Source: Cycas panzhihuaensis (taxonomy: Eukaryota > Cycadophyta). From it: a stretch of DNA of 64,000 bases. The notes beneath the pieces are model-generated. The model was not told the DNA's origin. It did no database searches and was given only the letters and a program-made list of their open reading frames with translations. Shown here piece after piece: positions 32,119 through 45,186 of the stretch (positions are counted from its first letter, which is position 1; every line of letters begins with the position of its first letter). Location: contig CM041465.1 of NCBI GenBank assembly GCA_023213395.1, forward strand, positions 95,673,741 to 95,737,740. The letters run 5' to 3'. A program made the translations under genes and the position numbers.

Positions 32119-33083
32119 TGAATTAATTTATTTTTAAGTTGATGAGTTTGTTTTGTATCTTATAGGTGAAAGATATGAAGTTGTCATCAAGAGACCTTAT
32201 ATCATGATGGTTTCTCATCATGGGACTAACCATCTATTGAATCTATGAGAGATCAAACTAAAGCTAATGGGTCTTAATTGTAGACCTTTTCAACCAACCT
32301 CTAAGAAGAGGTCTTTTCTAGTTGTATACTTGATTGAGGATGAAGGGGTAAAAAACTAGTTTTAAATCTTGAATTAATTCACATATGTATAATAGAGTCA
32401 AACTTAGATTTAATTAAATAAGAAAACACAAAATAAATAAATAAAATAAAATAAAGCCCTTTTACCTCAAGGGAAATAAAAATAGTCTTCTAACAAGTAG
32501 AAGACACATTGGAGGTCCTTACTCTAAAATAAATATTCTAAGTTTATCTTACTACTATCTAAGAATCTAACCTAAGAAGGATACTCTATCCTAAACCTCT
32601 ACTTCCACCTAAATGAGAATAAACCACATCATACTAGCTAAATACAGGGAGGACTGATAAGTACGAGAATCTAGGAGGTTAATCCTTGGATTAATGACCT
32701 TATTAGGGGTTAACCACTAAGGACTCTCTCGCCCAATAATGATGCATCCATGAGAACGAACAACTCAAGGATATCCACATCTGACTCTGATAGATTCTTA
32801 TACTTAGAGGTGAAAGAATAGGAATAAAATTACTCTCAACCTAAAGTAGAGTGGAAAGCCACTCTCTTTAGTGTTTAGAATATAATTAGAAGAGAAAATA
32901 ATTTCAAAGAAATAGAGGTTTATATGTTAGGGATGTCAGGTCCTAATTGATTAAATAATTCTTAACTAAGACAAGTATTTATCTTAAAGGGAGGATATCC
33001 TTATATCCTAGGGGTGTTAGGTCCTATGTGATTAATAAAATCCTCAATGAAGAGATAAGGCCTATCCTAGAGGGACCAAATAA
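31960..33083. other. AT-rich intergenic stretch with simple repeats
   Basis: No coding signal. It holds a (TA)n run at 32074-32115. Two imperfect copies of a 75-bp segment (about 32932-33005 and 33008-33080) each have TTAGGTCCTA-like or TCAGGTCCTA starts followed by GATTAA. Confidence 0.6.
32074..32115. repeat. (TA)n microsatellite
   Basis: Uninterrupted TA run of about 42 bp. Confidence 0.95.
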
Positions 33084-33396
33084 TGAAGGAAGGATGGATT
33101 TAGGGAATGAATCACTCACATACACACAATGGCAATGGAGAATGAAGAAGAGATGAAAACAAGATATGAGAGAAAAGCTTGGAGATGAGAATAAATAATG
33201 ACTCCCTCCTTGAGATTTCACCTTTTATTATTGAGGGTAAGCATTAGGATTAGGATTTTCTTGCCTAATGATATGAACCTGAAATTATATCTAAATGTAC
33301 ATAAAGTGTATTTTAATAAGAGACTAATGCTAATAATATACCCTAAGCTCACTTAATTAATCTATATAAATGACCTTGATATATTAATATCTTTCA
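33084..33396 (-). repeat. 3' LTR of D1
   Basis: 313 bp, TGAAGGAAGGATGG ... CTTTCA on the plus strand, next to the polypurine tract at 33397. Confidence 0.88.
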
Positions 33397-33408
33397 ATCC
33401 CCCCCTTA
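33397..33408 (-). other. polypurine tract of D1
   Basis: The minus strand reads AAGGGGGGGAT directly before the LTR. Confidence 0.8.
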
Positions 33409-33879
33409 ATTGTGGGAGGTCATTTTGAGAAAATCTATTCTATGAGGTCTTTATTTGAGCTTCAATATTATATTAAAATTCTAAATGACACTTTTGTGAG
33501 AAAACCCTCATGGAGAATAAAAACCCATGAACTTTCTAAGATGTATAACCCATTTTATATATCAAAATAACTAAGGTGGCTCTTAATGTAGCCTAATAGC
33601 CAAGTAGCTTAAATGTATAACTTAATCAGCTAAGTCTCCATATATCATTTGGTCATCCCCTATACCCCTTCAGGTTTTTATAGGTTCTAATTTTCCAAAA
33701 CTAGTACAACCTTTATCCTTCTATACCCATATGGGGTTTTTACAAATAGGATAGAGTAGAGACTTGCTCTTATTTTCCCATGCCCACAAGGGGTTTTCAC
33801 GAATAGAATAGAGTATGATAATCATGTTGCCATCATCTTTGATCAATCAAAGATAGAGGCCCTAAGACTGACCTACCTT

Positions 33880-36800
33880 CGTAATTATTCCAATTTTATC
33901 TTTTGTAGTAGTTTGGTGAAGATATCGACCACTTGATCTACTATGAGTCAATATTCCAGTTGAATTATTCCATCATGGACTAGTTCTCTAATATTGTGGA
34001 CTTTTATACTTGTGTATTTAGTATGATCATGAAATATAGGATTTTTTGCCATGTAGATTATTGATTGATTATTTATACAAAGGTTGGTGGGACTTGTTTA
34101 GGTGATATTCAAAGTTTCCAATGATTTTCTAATTCATATCACCTCCTTTCTAGTCTTAGACGCATTAATGTATTTAGATTCTGTAGTTAAATCAACAACT
34201 ATCTTCTATCATCTGAATCTCTATGATATTAATGCTATTCCAATAAATGTTATATACCTAGATGTAGATCTTCTTGTATCTTTATCTCCTATGAAGTTTA
34301 AGTCTATGTATGCAAAAATCTTAGATTCATTATTAGGTTTATGTAATAGACCAAATTTACTGTTTATCTTTAGGTATTTTAATACTTAAATGGTAGCCTG
34401 ACAATGATTCTACTTAAGATTTTTTATGAATTATATATGAATGCTAATAGAGTGTATAATATCTAACCTTGTATTGGTAGTATACATGAGACTACCTATA
34501 AGTTTCCTATATAGTATTGTATCTACCTCCTTAATGTCACCATCAGTTGAGAGTTTAGTATTAGGGTCCATAAGTAAAGTCATTGGTTGAACATCTTCTA
34601 ACTGAAACTTGGTTAGAAGATCATTGATGTAATTTTCTTAGGAGAGGAAAATTTTTTTATTCTTTTTTATTACTTTAATTCCCAAGTAATATTTTATTAA
34701 ATTGAGGTCAGACAATTCAAACTTTTTACCAAGGTTATTTTTTAGCTGGCTTATTATCTGTTCACTGTTACTCATTACTAGCATCTCATCCACAAAGATT
34801 ATGAGATAAATGACTTTATCCTTTTGGCACTTGATGAATAATATTATATCAATATCCTAGTAGTAACAAATCTTGTATCCAAGTTACCTCATTCTTATAG
34901 ATAACTTGGTAAACTGAGCATAGGGGGCTTATTTAAGGCTATACAATGACTTTCTGAGTCTGTAAACCTTATGCTCTTGACCTTTGATCTTGTATCCTTC
35001 TAGCTGAGCCATGTAAATTTCTTTTTCAAGATCCCCATTGAGAAACACAGTTTTAATATCAATTTATTAGATTTTTTAGCCTTGTTGTGCATCTAAGGTG
35101 ATAAAAGTTCTAATTGTAAGCCACTTAGTTATAGGTGTAAAGACTTTAGAGTAGTCAATGCCTTCTCTTTGTGAGAATCCTTTAGCTACCAATCTCATCT
35201 TATGTTTTTTAAAGGTGTTATTTAATCTGTATTTATTTTTAATATCCATTTATTTTGAACAACCTTTCTACTAACTGGTAGATCAATGAGCTTTTATGTA
35301 CTATTTTTTATGAGAGATTGATATTCTTTGTTTATTTCATTTCTCTAAATTATATATTTTACAACTTCCTGGTACGAAAGGGACTCTTCATTAAGAGTAA
35401 GATATAATTCTACTAATTTAAGCTCAGTATATAATGATTCTTACATCCTTTCTCTATGGGCACTTTGAGTGTCAATCTTGCCCACCTCATCTGGTCGTAT
35501 GTCCTTGTTGAGTTGGTAGGCTTCATGAGATCCTTAAGTTGGGAATAAGGTTCTCATTTCCTCAACTTCTTGGTTCTCATCTTGTTCATTAAAATGATCA
35601 TTTTATAAGGAGGATATTGATGTACTTGAGGAAAATAGTCCTTCTAATACTATTTTACCTTTATCAACTAAAGGTAAAGAGGATGATTCTTCCATAATAA
35701 CTTTGCCATTGTTAACTATGTTATCTTTAAAGGATGGTGTTAGATATGTACTCATCAGTTTAGAGTTATAGCTTATATCATTTGAGGCTCTATTATCAAC
35801 TTCTAATATTTAGAGTAATTTATATGTATCCCTCCCTCCCCAAATTTTAGAATCTAAACATCATGCTTGATCACATCATTATAGCGATGTGAGGGTGTTT
35901 TAAAGTCTAGTCAAAAATGACATCTCTAGTAATGATGATTTTTTGTTGTAAAGGTATAAAGACCTTATATCCTTTATTATCCATAGGGTATCTTATAAAG
36001 ATACCTTTAAGTTCCCTCGGTTGGAGTTTATTTTGATCTACATCTAGAATATGGGCATAATATATAGAGCTAAAAATTTTAAAGTAGTAAATAATAGGGG
36101 CTTATCCTGACCAATTTTCATTAGGTGATTATCCTTCCTTTAATAGGCTAAGAACATTGATGTAATAAAAAATTATTTAGATGGCTTCGACCCATAGGTA
36201 GATAGGTATATTTTTATATGCCAACATAGCTCGAGCCATGTTTATGATTATCCTATTCATATACTTGACAATTCTATATTATTATGGAGTACCTACTACT
36301 ATTGTTTGATGTTTGATGATATTGTTTTGAGGGTAGCTTTCAAACTCATGTGAGATATATTATTAGTTCGAAGATATTTGAGTTGATAACCTAACTCTTT
36401 TTTAGTGCAAGCTTTGAATTATTTGAATATATGGAAGGCTTTATCTTTCTTATATAGAAAAGCTACCCATACTTTCCTAGTAAAATCATCAATAAAAGAG
36501 ATGTAATATAACTTGCCCTTTAGTAAAGGAATGGGCATTGGTCCATATAGATCAGAGTGTACCAATTATAATGGATGGCTCAATTTCTACTAACTTTTGG
36601 GAAAGGGTTGTTGGTGAGATTTGGTAATGATACAAGCTTCATATTTGAAGGACTTGGAGGAGAACTTTAGAAGACTTGGAAGAGTATTATAAAGTTCTCT
36701 AAGTATATCAATATGAACATGGCCCATGTGAGCATGCCAAAGAGATTCTAGTGACAACATTAGGTGGGTTAGGATGGTGTTAAATGTAAATTCTTCACTG

Positions 36801-38392
36801 GTACAAGGGATTTAGGCACAATGGGCTTCAAAAGATGGAGAGCTATTTAGTCAAAAGAGTTTGTCAGTGAGATGTCCAGTCAAGACCACTCAATCATTTA
36901 GAGGGTGAATGACCTGGAAAGTCTGGTAATTTGTGGTTACACTCAAATTAAATCCATGAGAGATAAGTATAGATAAGAAGAGCAGGTTCTGTTTGAGATT
37001 AGGTATGTATAAGACATCAAGTAATGTAAAATCTCTTAAGCTTGGGAGTTTCAAGAGAATGTTACTAATTCCTTCAATAGGTTATTGTGATTTGTTAGCC
37101 ATGTGAACAACTCTTTGAACATTTGAGTCAAATGTTTGATATAGATTATGATTATATGTTATATGTTGAGTTACTCCTTTGTCCATAATCCATTATTGAT
37201 CAATTGAAGTAACAATATTTGTAATTCCAATAGGGCTTAGTATTAGTGAAGGGAATTCATAAGTGATATATCCACATCGAGCTTCAAAGTATTTATATGG
37301 TTGGTTAATGGTATTTGATGCTAAAGATCCCTCAATTCTTAGAAAGTGTACTTATATAAAACCTACACCACTAAATGATTCTTCATAAGTTTCTTCAATA
37401 TTGTGAGCTCCATGTTTTGGTTAGAACTTGGATAACTTATAAGTGGTAGTTCTTCATTCTTTTATAAAGTGTCCTTTATGGTTGCACTAATCACACATAA
37501 TAGTTTAATTTTTAGTCCTTGAAGAGGTACTAGTTTGGCCTAATTATCTTGGTTTTTGTTAAGGTGGCCCTTAGCCTTGAGACTATCAAGGGTATGACTG
37601 AGGATTTGGTTGACCTTGTAGACAATTTTCTATGTTTCTTCCTCTTCCTCTTACTCAGTTATTTCCTCTACTATGAGAAGGACCTTGATTCTTTGTGTAG
37701 CAAGCTTTTTCTTCCACCTCAAAGGCTACATCTAGAAGAGAGTCAGAGGCTATAAAGTTGGTATCAAAGGTCTTGTCAAATTCTATGAACTTTTTGGCAA
37801 GTGCTTTGAAATTGAGTGTTTTCAATATTGCACTAGATTGAAGACTTTCAAGCAAGTGTTTATAATCAGGGATATGTAGACATAATTGGATCAAGAATAC
37901 CCAAGTGATGTATTAAGTCTTAAAACTTTTTTTAATTGCCTATTGTATTAGTCAAAGGAGATTTATTATCACATGAGTTCATCCCTCCTATATTTTTAAT
38001 TTATTTATTTTTAGAATAAGATGACCAAATTCTAAATCTGACTTGGTATGAAAGTTCTTCTTAAGAACTTTAAGGACATTCAAGGATATATCATATTACT
38101 CTTTGTTAATCAAGTTATGTAAGGCATAATTAGTAATTAATAAAATTCTTGCATGAATCTTTTCATTATCTATCTCCCATTATAGTTTGGTTGTGATATC
38201 TATAGGAGTTATTAAATTAGTTCCACTAGAAGAAAGTGTTATAGTTGTTGTAGGTATGATGGGTGTAGGCTACAAGTGGACTCTCTAAAGGCCTTTATAC
38301 TTTGTAGTATTTTTTACTCCAGTGTACCATAAATCTTAATTTTCTTTGCTTTTTAATATGCAGTTGACATTCTACTTAAATTGAGATGACAT
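33880..38392 (-). pseudogene. pol: copia gag-pol remnant of D1
   Basis: The gag ATG is at 38392, in the same context as D2's 58101. The clearest surviving stretch is gag at 37894-37655 (LKTLNFKALAKKFIEFDKTF, then EEKACYTKNQGPSHSRGNN). By alignment with D2, the zinc knuckle and protease lie at about 37500-37150, integrase at about 36600-35940, RT at about 35330-34380 and RNase H at about 34140-33885, each broken by many stops and small indels. No part could be translated into a full domain. Confidence 0.8.
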
Positions 38393-40324
38393 GGTGATGA
38401 TGAAGAAGTAGAATATATGATAGAAGTATGTGCTATTGACACGTATGGCTAATACACCTGGCATAACAAGGATACAAAAATAAATTCTATAATGAGGAGG
38501 CAAGCAATGATTAAGTATTTTCTTTTAACAACTATAAAAAATGAGTATAAGCAATGATGTAAGAATGAGGCCTAATATAGAGCTGACAAAGAGTAGTGAT
38601 ATGTCATACCACTAACCTCTAACTTATGTCTAAATATGACTGAGGTTTTAATGTCTAAGACTTCTAGTATATGATTAGGGCCTTCACCTATGATACCCAC
38701 ATCTATACTTGCTAATGAAATCTAAGTCATAGTAGACCTCAGGTACTCCTAGTCCCTACCTAGTTCACTAATGAGCAACTATATACCTCCTTCAAAGAGT
38801 CAAACAGTATGTGTATATCCCATGGCTATGATGAATATTAGACTGGGTTGATTTTAATCTTATATTAAGGTTTTAGTTGTCTTAACTGGTTATCACGATA
38901 ATTCCTAAAGGGAGCACATAGGTATAGCTAACCTATCACTCTACCAGTATTCTAGTTAAGACTAGACCCAATATGAAACTTACACCTCCCTTAGGGCCTA
39001 GACTTCAGCTAGCCGTGGTGTATTTTAACTAGGGTAAGTGTGCACATTAGTTAAGAACTGGTAGTATAAATTAAATATAATGGGTTCATTTTAGGAAATA
39101 TACAAATATATTTGTATTTCTATTGATGAAATGAATTTCTAATATGTTGATGCTTGCTTTTATACTTTTGTCTATCAATGTACATGCATATAAATAAATA
39201 TACAAAGATGCTAAGTATAAACATTGGATTTTTCTACGATCTAGGTGTTTTACTATTATAATGAGTTTTTCTACTTCTACCATTTAAAAATTCCTTTCTT
39301 TTCTTATTAAGAAAAGGGAAAAGGTAAAAAAATTAAAAATTTACTTCTAAACTTAAATTTTGACTAAGAGAGAAAGTATTAGGAAAAATGAGAGGAATCC
39401 AAATCTTCTGTCAGAAACTTCTATATGGACATACAACCATATAAAATGACTGAAATATTTTAACTCGAAATGTCACTCTCCTAGATGATAGATCTTGCTA
39501 CGGTGAGTCAAAAAGTCTTCTAGCAAAACTTCTGAAAATGAGCAAAAACAACCTAAAACTCTTCGAAACTCCTATGAGACTTTCCTTGGTAGAAATCTAA
39601 AATTTAAAGAAATCTCTCTCTCCGGTGCATTAAATCTAATAAAAATTGATTTGTTGGATTCCTTAAGATTATATCTACTAAATCCTTTAAGAAATTTTGA
39701 CATGTATTAAAAATTTTGAGAAAAATTCTTTAAAAATCAATCAAATTAAGATCGACCGAACTTATATTTTTTTAGGCCAATCAAGGTAAAATTTAGAGAT
39801 GGTGTAGAAGACAAAAATACTAGTCTTACTTGGGTGTCCCTCCCTACCTCCCTACAAACTTTTAGCTAAAGTACATAACTTTTAATTTTCATATCTTGTA
39901 GGGATAAACAACCTTTTTTGAAATGGTTTAGGCTTATTTCTACCACTTGTAAGTAGCTAAAAATTTATCCTACAACTTTATAGCATATATTTTACAACTA
40001 ATAATTGATTTATAATGAAAAATAAATAGAATCTCCCTTGGTAAAAGTTAAAATTAGCTACAAATATTGATAAAAAGCTAACTTTTTTCTAGGATCTTAA
40101 AGGCAGAAAACTTTCTACTAGCTAATAACTTTGATCCTCAATGCACCTGCAAATAAATAGAGGATATTAAAATATGTTGTAAATGAAATACAAGACTTGC
40201 ATGATAAAAAAACTCTCAAAATTTTGAAAATAATGAGTGCGCTCTCAATACTTCACATTAAAGATAAAAGAGAGGCAAAATGACTCCATGCAAGTGGAGT
40301 GAAGTGAATAGATCCCTTTCTAGT
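38393..40324 (-). other. long leader of D1
   Basis: About 1.9 kb between the primer site and gag with no coding signal, alignable to the D2 leader (58102-60094). A leader this long is typical of this family but unusual for copia in general. Confidence 0.6.
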
Positions 40325-40336
40325 TTTTATACCACA

Positions 40337-40647
40337 TAAAAGAAGGATGGATCTAAGGAATAAATCACTCACATATATATAATGATAATGGAAAATGAAG
40401 AAGAGATAAAAACAAGATATGAGAGCAAAGCTTGAAGGTGAGAATGAACAATGACTCCCTCCTTGAGATTTTGCCTTTTATTATTGAGGGTTAGTATTAG
40501 GGTTGGATTTTTCTGCCTAATAACATAAACTTGAAATTACATCCAAATGCATATAAATTACATTTCACTAAGAGACTAATGCTAATAATATACCCTAAGG
40601 TCACTTAATTAATCTACACAAATGACCTTGATACATTAACCTCTTCA
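40337..40647 (-). repeat. 5' LTR of D1
   Basis: 311 bp, partner of 33084-33396. The plus-strand start TAAAAGAAGG has lost the canonical TG. The adjacent primer site (about 40323-40334, minus TGGTATAAAAAC) is degraded. Confidence 0.85.
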
Positions 40648-41770
40648 AACAATACCAAACCAAATCTAAATGTAAATCTAGCATGTAATTTCAATTTAAA
40701 TAAAAATAACAAAGGGCAAATATACATTTAATTAAATACCTAGATTATACAAAACATGAGTGTAAATCCTTTTATTTTATTTTATTTCTTTTATTTTTTA
40801 AATGACTTAAAAACAAATGGACAAAATCAAGCATACAAGAAATAAAAGAGTCTAGGATCTTCTATTGTACTTATGATTATGTTAATGGCTACTCTTTCAC
40901 TTTCTTTTTTTAATATTTTGGATTTGCTTAATAGTGAATAAAAGAATGGAAAGGGGCAAACAATCATGCAATTGCAAGCTCTTAGTTTTAAACTGAATCA
41001 ACTACTTCTGAACTTTCTCTTTTCTTATATAGGCAAATAAGGAGGAAGATTCAAGTAACAAACTAACTAATCAATACAAAAGACATACTCTTTCTTTTCT
41101 TCCTCATTCTTTCTCTTTGTTGGCTTATGGAAGCTTGAAGACTAAAGGTAAAATATTACAAGTACTTAGAAAAGAGATGAATACCTTATAATATAGCTAA
41201 AGAGTAATGGCTTTAGTTTCTTTAATTAATTCCCACTTTGGAACATTGCTCATCAATCAATGAAATTATGATATAGATCTTATAATCATTTCTTTAAATA
41301 AAGAATTTACAAATGAAACTTTATAATCTTATCAAAATCTAGTAATAATTATGTTGTGCATGAGGAAATTTCAATAGAAAATAATTATCTTGACCTACCT
41401 ATAGCTCTATGGAAGAGAGTTAAGATGCTCTTCTTACTTAAAAGATCCACTCATTTGTACCATCCATCTCCTTACAAGAGTTTATCTTGATTTTCTTTGA
41501 CCCTTTTTATGGGACTAAACTCATTGAGAGTTATGAACTAGAATAAGTAGGAGATATGTGAGTGTGGTTACCCAATAAAACACTACAACCAAGGATAAAA
41601 ATTGGTTCATACTTGAAATAGCCTTTTTTTATGATTCTAACAATGTGATAAAGACTTGGGAATAAAATTTGATTTGATTCCAAGCCAAATCACTTAAATA
41701 AACTAGGAAGAACAACTAAAGCAAAATGAAAATGGAAGAAAAAGATAATGAAAAGACTTTTTTTATTTAA

Positions 41771-41817
<47 letters not shown>

Positions 41818-43000
41818 AAGTAATTCAAAGTAAATTAATTCTAATTTCTAAATCCAATAACTAATCCATAAAAGAGTTACCTCTGAGAAATTAGTATTGT
41901 GTCCCTAAAATTGATACTTTATTTTTATCTAATAAGTTGTCATCAAGCTCTAAGTATAATAAGAATGATGAATTTGATAGTAAGGGATGTTAATAGGAGA
42001 GAAAGATGTAGATAATGAACTAGATAAAACTACAAAAGTATGACCCTATCAGGTGAGTCAAAAGGTAACTCTGAGAATTGGACAATAACTAAGGTGAGAG
42101 TAGACCTCCAATTCCTTTAATAGAATCCATAATTTTCAAGAAGATGATATTCAATCTACCTTCAAATAGTAACAAAACATTAGTAATGGCTAATAAAAAT
42201 TAGGTAGATTTTCATTACATTAGGGAATCTCCCCCCTCCACTCTAAAAATACACAAGGACTTATAAAAATTGAGAGGGAGAAGGGTGAGTAGGAAAACCA
42301 TGGTTTCTACCCATAGTTTTGATGGTTTCCAATAACCAAACCTTAGAATAGAAGAAAGTAAGATAATCATGAATCAATCAAGTTGGGTAAGGTGATTCCA
42401 AACTCCATGTTTAAGTAGGTACCATAGTGAAAATCATGAAAAATTAGCATTATGTATCAAAAATTATGGGTATGATAGTTAAAAATATAATTTTTAGCTA
42501 AAAATGTAATAATTGTGTTTTACTCATAAAGTCACATTTTTGGTGTTGCCAAAAATGTAATAATATAGAAAAGTTAGAAAAATATAAATAGGAGGCAATA
42601 TTAATAAAATGTAACTTTCTAAAGGGTTTACAATTAATACACATTTTAATAAAAGATGAATCATTATGATCCAATGTTAAAAAGTAGTAGAAGAAAAGCT
42701 AAAATTGATCAAAACACTAAATTGTAGTAAGCAAGAAGTTGACCAAAGTAGGGAAAATTTAGAGCAATTTGAAAACTATGCTAGAAGAGAATTTTAAAAT
42801 ATATCATAGTAATAGTGATTGACAAAGAGGATCATCACCAGTTTACATAAACAATCATCTAATTAGTATTCCATGACTTAAAATCAAATGATAAGTAATC
42901 AAGCATATCTAAATAAAAGACTAGACTATAAAACAACCAATCCATTAACTAACATATTACTTGAGTAACATCTATTATATAAGTAGAAGGTGTAACTCTC
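40648..43000. other. AT-rich intergenic stretch
   Basis: I see no coding region. It contains a (TA)n run at 41782-41814. Otherwise it is unassigned, low-complexity AT-rich DNA, probably old repeat debris. Confidence 0.5.
41782..41814. repeat. (TA)n microsatellite
   Basis: Uninterrupted AT/TA run of about 33 bp inside a longer ATATAAAT tract. Confidence 0.9.
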
Positions 43001-43540
43001 AAGTAGCTTGAGAAAACAAACCCAGATATGAGCCTAATCATGAGAAGATGGTTAGATATGGTGAAACACATAATGAGTTGCAAGTCATGTTTATTTAATG
43101 GATTTATAAGTGGTGATATATGTTGATGACATTTTCTTATAGGAGAATAAGTAATGAAGATAGATTTAATAATTAGCATATATAGGTGATACACTAACAC
43201 ATGATGAGTAGGTGATCTAGTATGAAGATGAATATATTTAAAGAACTCTATAAATAAACATTTAGAGGGGAGTGTTAGAATCTTATACTTTATAAAAGTC
43301 GATGTAATATTTAATTATTAGTCGATGTGAAAGGTTTTTACATATGATCTAATTAGTTATTACATTGGCATAAAACTACTGGTTGATATATGAGGTGATG
43401 GATTTATAAATATGTATACATATCATTTAAATAATTAAGTGAGAAAGAGAGTAAAGATTCATCTTTTCTTTTGTGATTTTTTCTAACTAGGATTTTATAT
43501 GTATGAATTTGGTGTCTCATGATGATATCTTTCTTATATG
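43000..43540 (+). mobile_element. scrap of a plus-strand copia element with LTR start
   Basis: One frame at about 43108-43142 reads VVIYVDDIFL, the RT catalytic box of copia elements, followed by stops. Only about 130 bp further, AGAGGGGAG at 43264-43272 looks like a polypurine tract abutting TGTTAGAATC at about 43273, the usual start of a copia LTR. A large deletion must have removed RNase H. The LTR end is not resolved and no partner is seen. Confidence 0.45.
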
Positions 43541-44090
43541 ATATTATGTTATATTGATGTATATATATATATTATCTTCATTTATTATATTTGATGATTA
43601 TCTTAAACACCTCATGAATGATTCATATTACATTTATTATTTATTATAAGTTGCATATTGATGAATTCTTCATATATCCTCTTTCTTTATTATACAAATT
43701 ATTATCTAATGTAATAAATTTTAATAAATATCAAACAATTACTTTTTATTTTCAATGCGATTTGAAGCTATTATTACTATTTGTTTGCTTCCAACTTTTG
43801 ATATTTGGTAATACTCAAATATTTATATTATTATTTGCTATTAGAATCAATGAACAACTTCAAATGATTACCATTAATGGTATTAGAGGATGATCTTGGC
43901 TAATTAAAAATTTTATTAAAGACTTATAATTTTCAGGGATGTAAATGATAGAATTTTAAGAAAAAAATTATTGAATTGAGATAATTAGACATACATCATA
44001 AATTTTGAGTGGTTGTTTTACATAATTCATGAAATCTATAAGGGTTTTAATCTTAGCTTACTGTCAATAATTATTTATAATCTTAAAAAT
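43541..44090. other. AT-rich stretch, nothing recognised
   Basis: A 91-codon plus-strand frame at 43618-43893 is Leu/Ile/Phe-rich, as expected by chance in AT-rich DNA. It has no recognised motif. Confidence 0.45.
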
Positions 44091-44482
44091 TATAGGAAAA
44101 TAAACGATAGAGAACAGGGCAGAACATAAACATAATAATCATAGATCAATACATCATTATTGCATAAACACAAGAGCTTTTGTATTTAATTTATTTTTGT
44201 AGAGAGAACATTACAAATGTCTAAAAGTAGGTAGTGTATAAAGACACTAGGGTTGCACACCCCTTAAAATATATAGTTTAGGGGAGAAGGGAAACTCCTC
44301 AACCCCTAAAATTTAAATAACAATAACATATAACTTAACTTAACTCAAATTAACTTAAATCAAATCAACCTTACTTTATACTTACCTACATATGTGAGCA
44401 TCCATGTGTGTAAATTGATGAGAGTGAGGTGTGCACTCCTGGTTGGAAGGTGGGAGTGGGGTGATGAGCATTAACCCTAATA
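44091..44482 (-). repeat. 3' LTR of element E
   Basis: 392 bp, matches 49579-49985. Both termini read TA..TA where the other LTR keeps TG..CA, consistent with G-to-A and C-to-T changes. Confidence 0.88.
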
Positions 44483-44497
44483 TTCTCCCCCTTAATG
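44483..44497 (-). other. polypurine tract of element E
   Basis: The minus strand reads CATTAAGGGGGAGAA directly before the 3' LTR. Confidence 0.8.
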
Positions 44498-44739
44498 GTC
44501 ATCACAAATAATGTCTTCTCTTTAAACTTATGAAATTTGTACTTGAAAAAACTTTAAGAATTTTTCTTTTGGCTTGATCATTATCAATTTACTTCATCCT
44601 TTTACTAATGTGTATGTCTTTACCATTGAGTGGTGTAAAAAATCTATAAGTAAATGTAGCTTGATTCAAATATAGAGGTGGGGCTGCAACTTTGACTTTA
44701 ACTTTTAGAACTTTAACTGTATTATAAAAACTTTATGTT

Positions 44740-45186
44740 ATGAACAACTGTTATATCATCATATCTCTCCCCCTCAAATAGAGAATCAGGTTCTTGTACA
44801 ATAAGATGATCATGCATTTGACTTGAATCTTCCTTGGTCTTTTCATTAGAATCCACCTATTCTAGCACGTCTCACATGCTCAACAAAATAATATTAAATT
44901 CATTGAGGGTATCTCCCCCATAAGTAGAAATCAATATGTCCCACACGGATTTGGAAGTTGTTAGTTTATAAACTCTAAAAAAGACATTATCATCTATAGT
45001 GCAAAATAGTAAAGCTAGGGCTTCATTATCTTTTTTAATGTTTTCCTTAATATTAACATCATAGTCATCCTATAAGTATTTCCAAAGATCATGTGTAATA
45101 AAATAGTTTTACATTGTTTTATGCCATAGTGAAAAATTGTGGTCATCAAATATAGGAAATTATACTTTATTAAGATTGATTGCCAT
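44740..45186 (-). pseudogene. gag: copia gag fragment in element E
   Basis: The ATG at 45186 starts MAINLNKV, then FPIFDDHNFSLWHKTM, NYFITHDLWKYL, IKKDNEALALLFCTIDDNVF and TTSKSVWDILISTYGG. This is the N-terminal UBN2/DUF4219-type gag of copia elements. Similarity ends after STYGG (about 44920); the rest reads VDSNEKTKEDSSQMHDHL without recognised domain and soon reaches the 3' end. Four in-frame stops occur. Confidence 0.78.

Larger units (their letters stand above)
33084..40647 (-). mobile_element. Ty1/copia element D1
   Basis: LTRs at 33084-33396 and 40337-40647. Flanks AATAA on the left and AACAA on the right are a likely 5-bp target duplication with one change. The internal region aligns throughout with D2 at a constant offset of about 19.69 kb, same strand. 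D1 is more decayed: few reading frames survive. Confidence 0.87.

Noticed and set aside
34102-34389. Plus-strand 95-codon frame in D1 and its counterpart at 53794-54099 in D2
   Set aside because: Both are opposite-strand shadows of the copia RNase H region.
43618-43893. Plus-strand 91-codon hydrophobic frame
   Set aside because: Composition is that of AT-rich DNA (Leu, Ile, Phe, Tyr); no motif and no neighbours of use.
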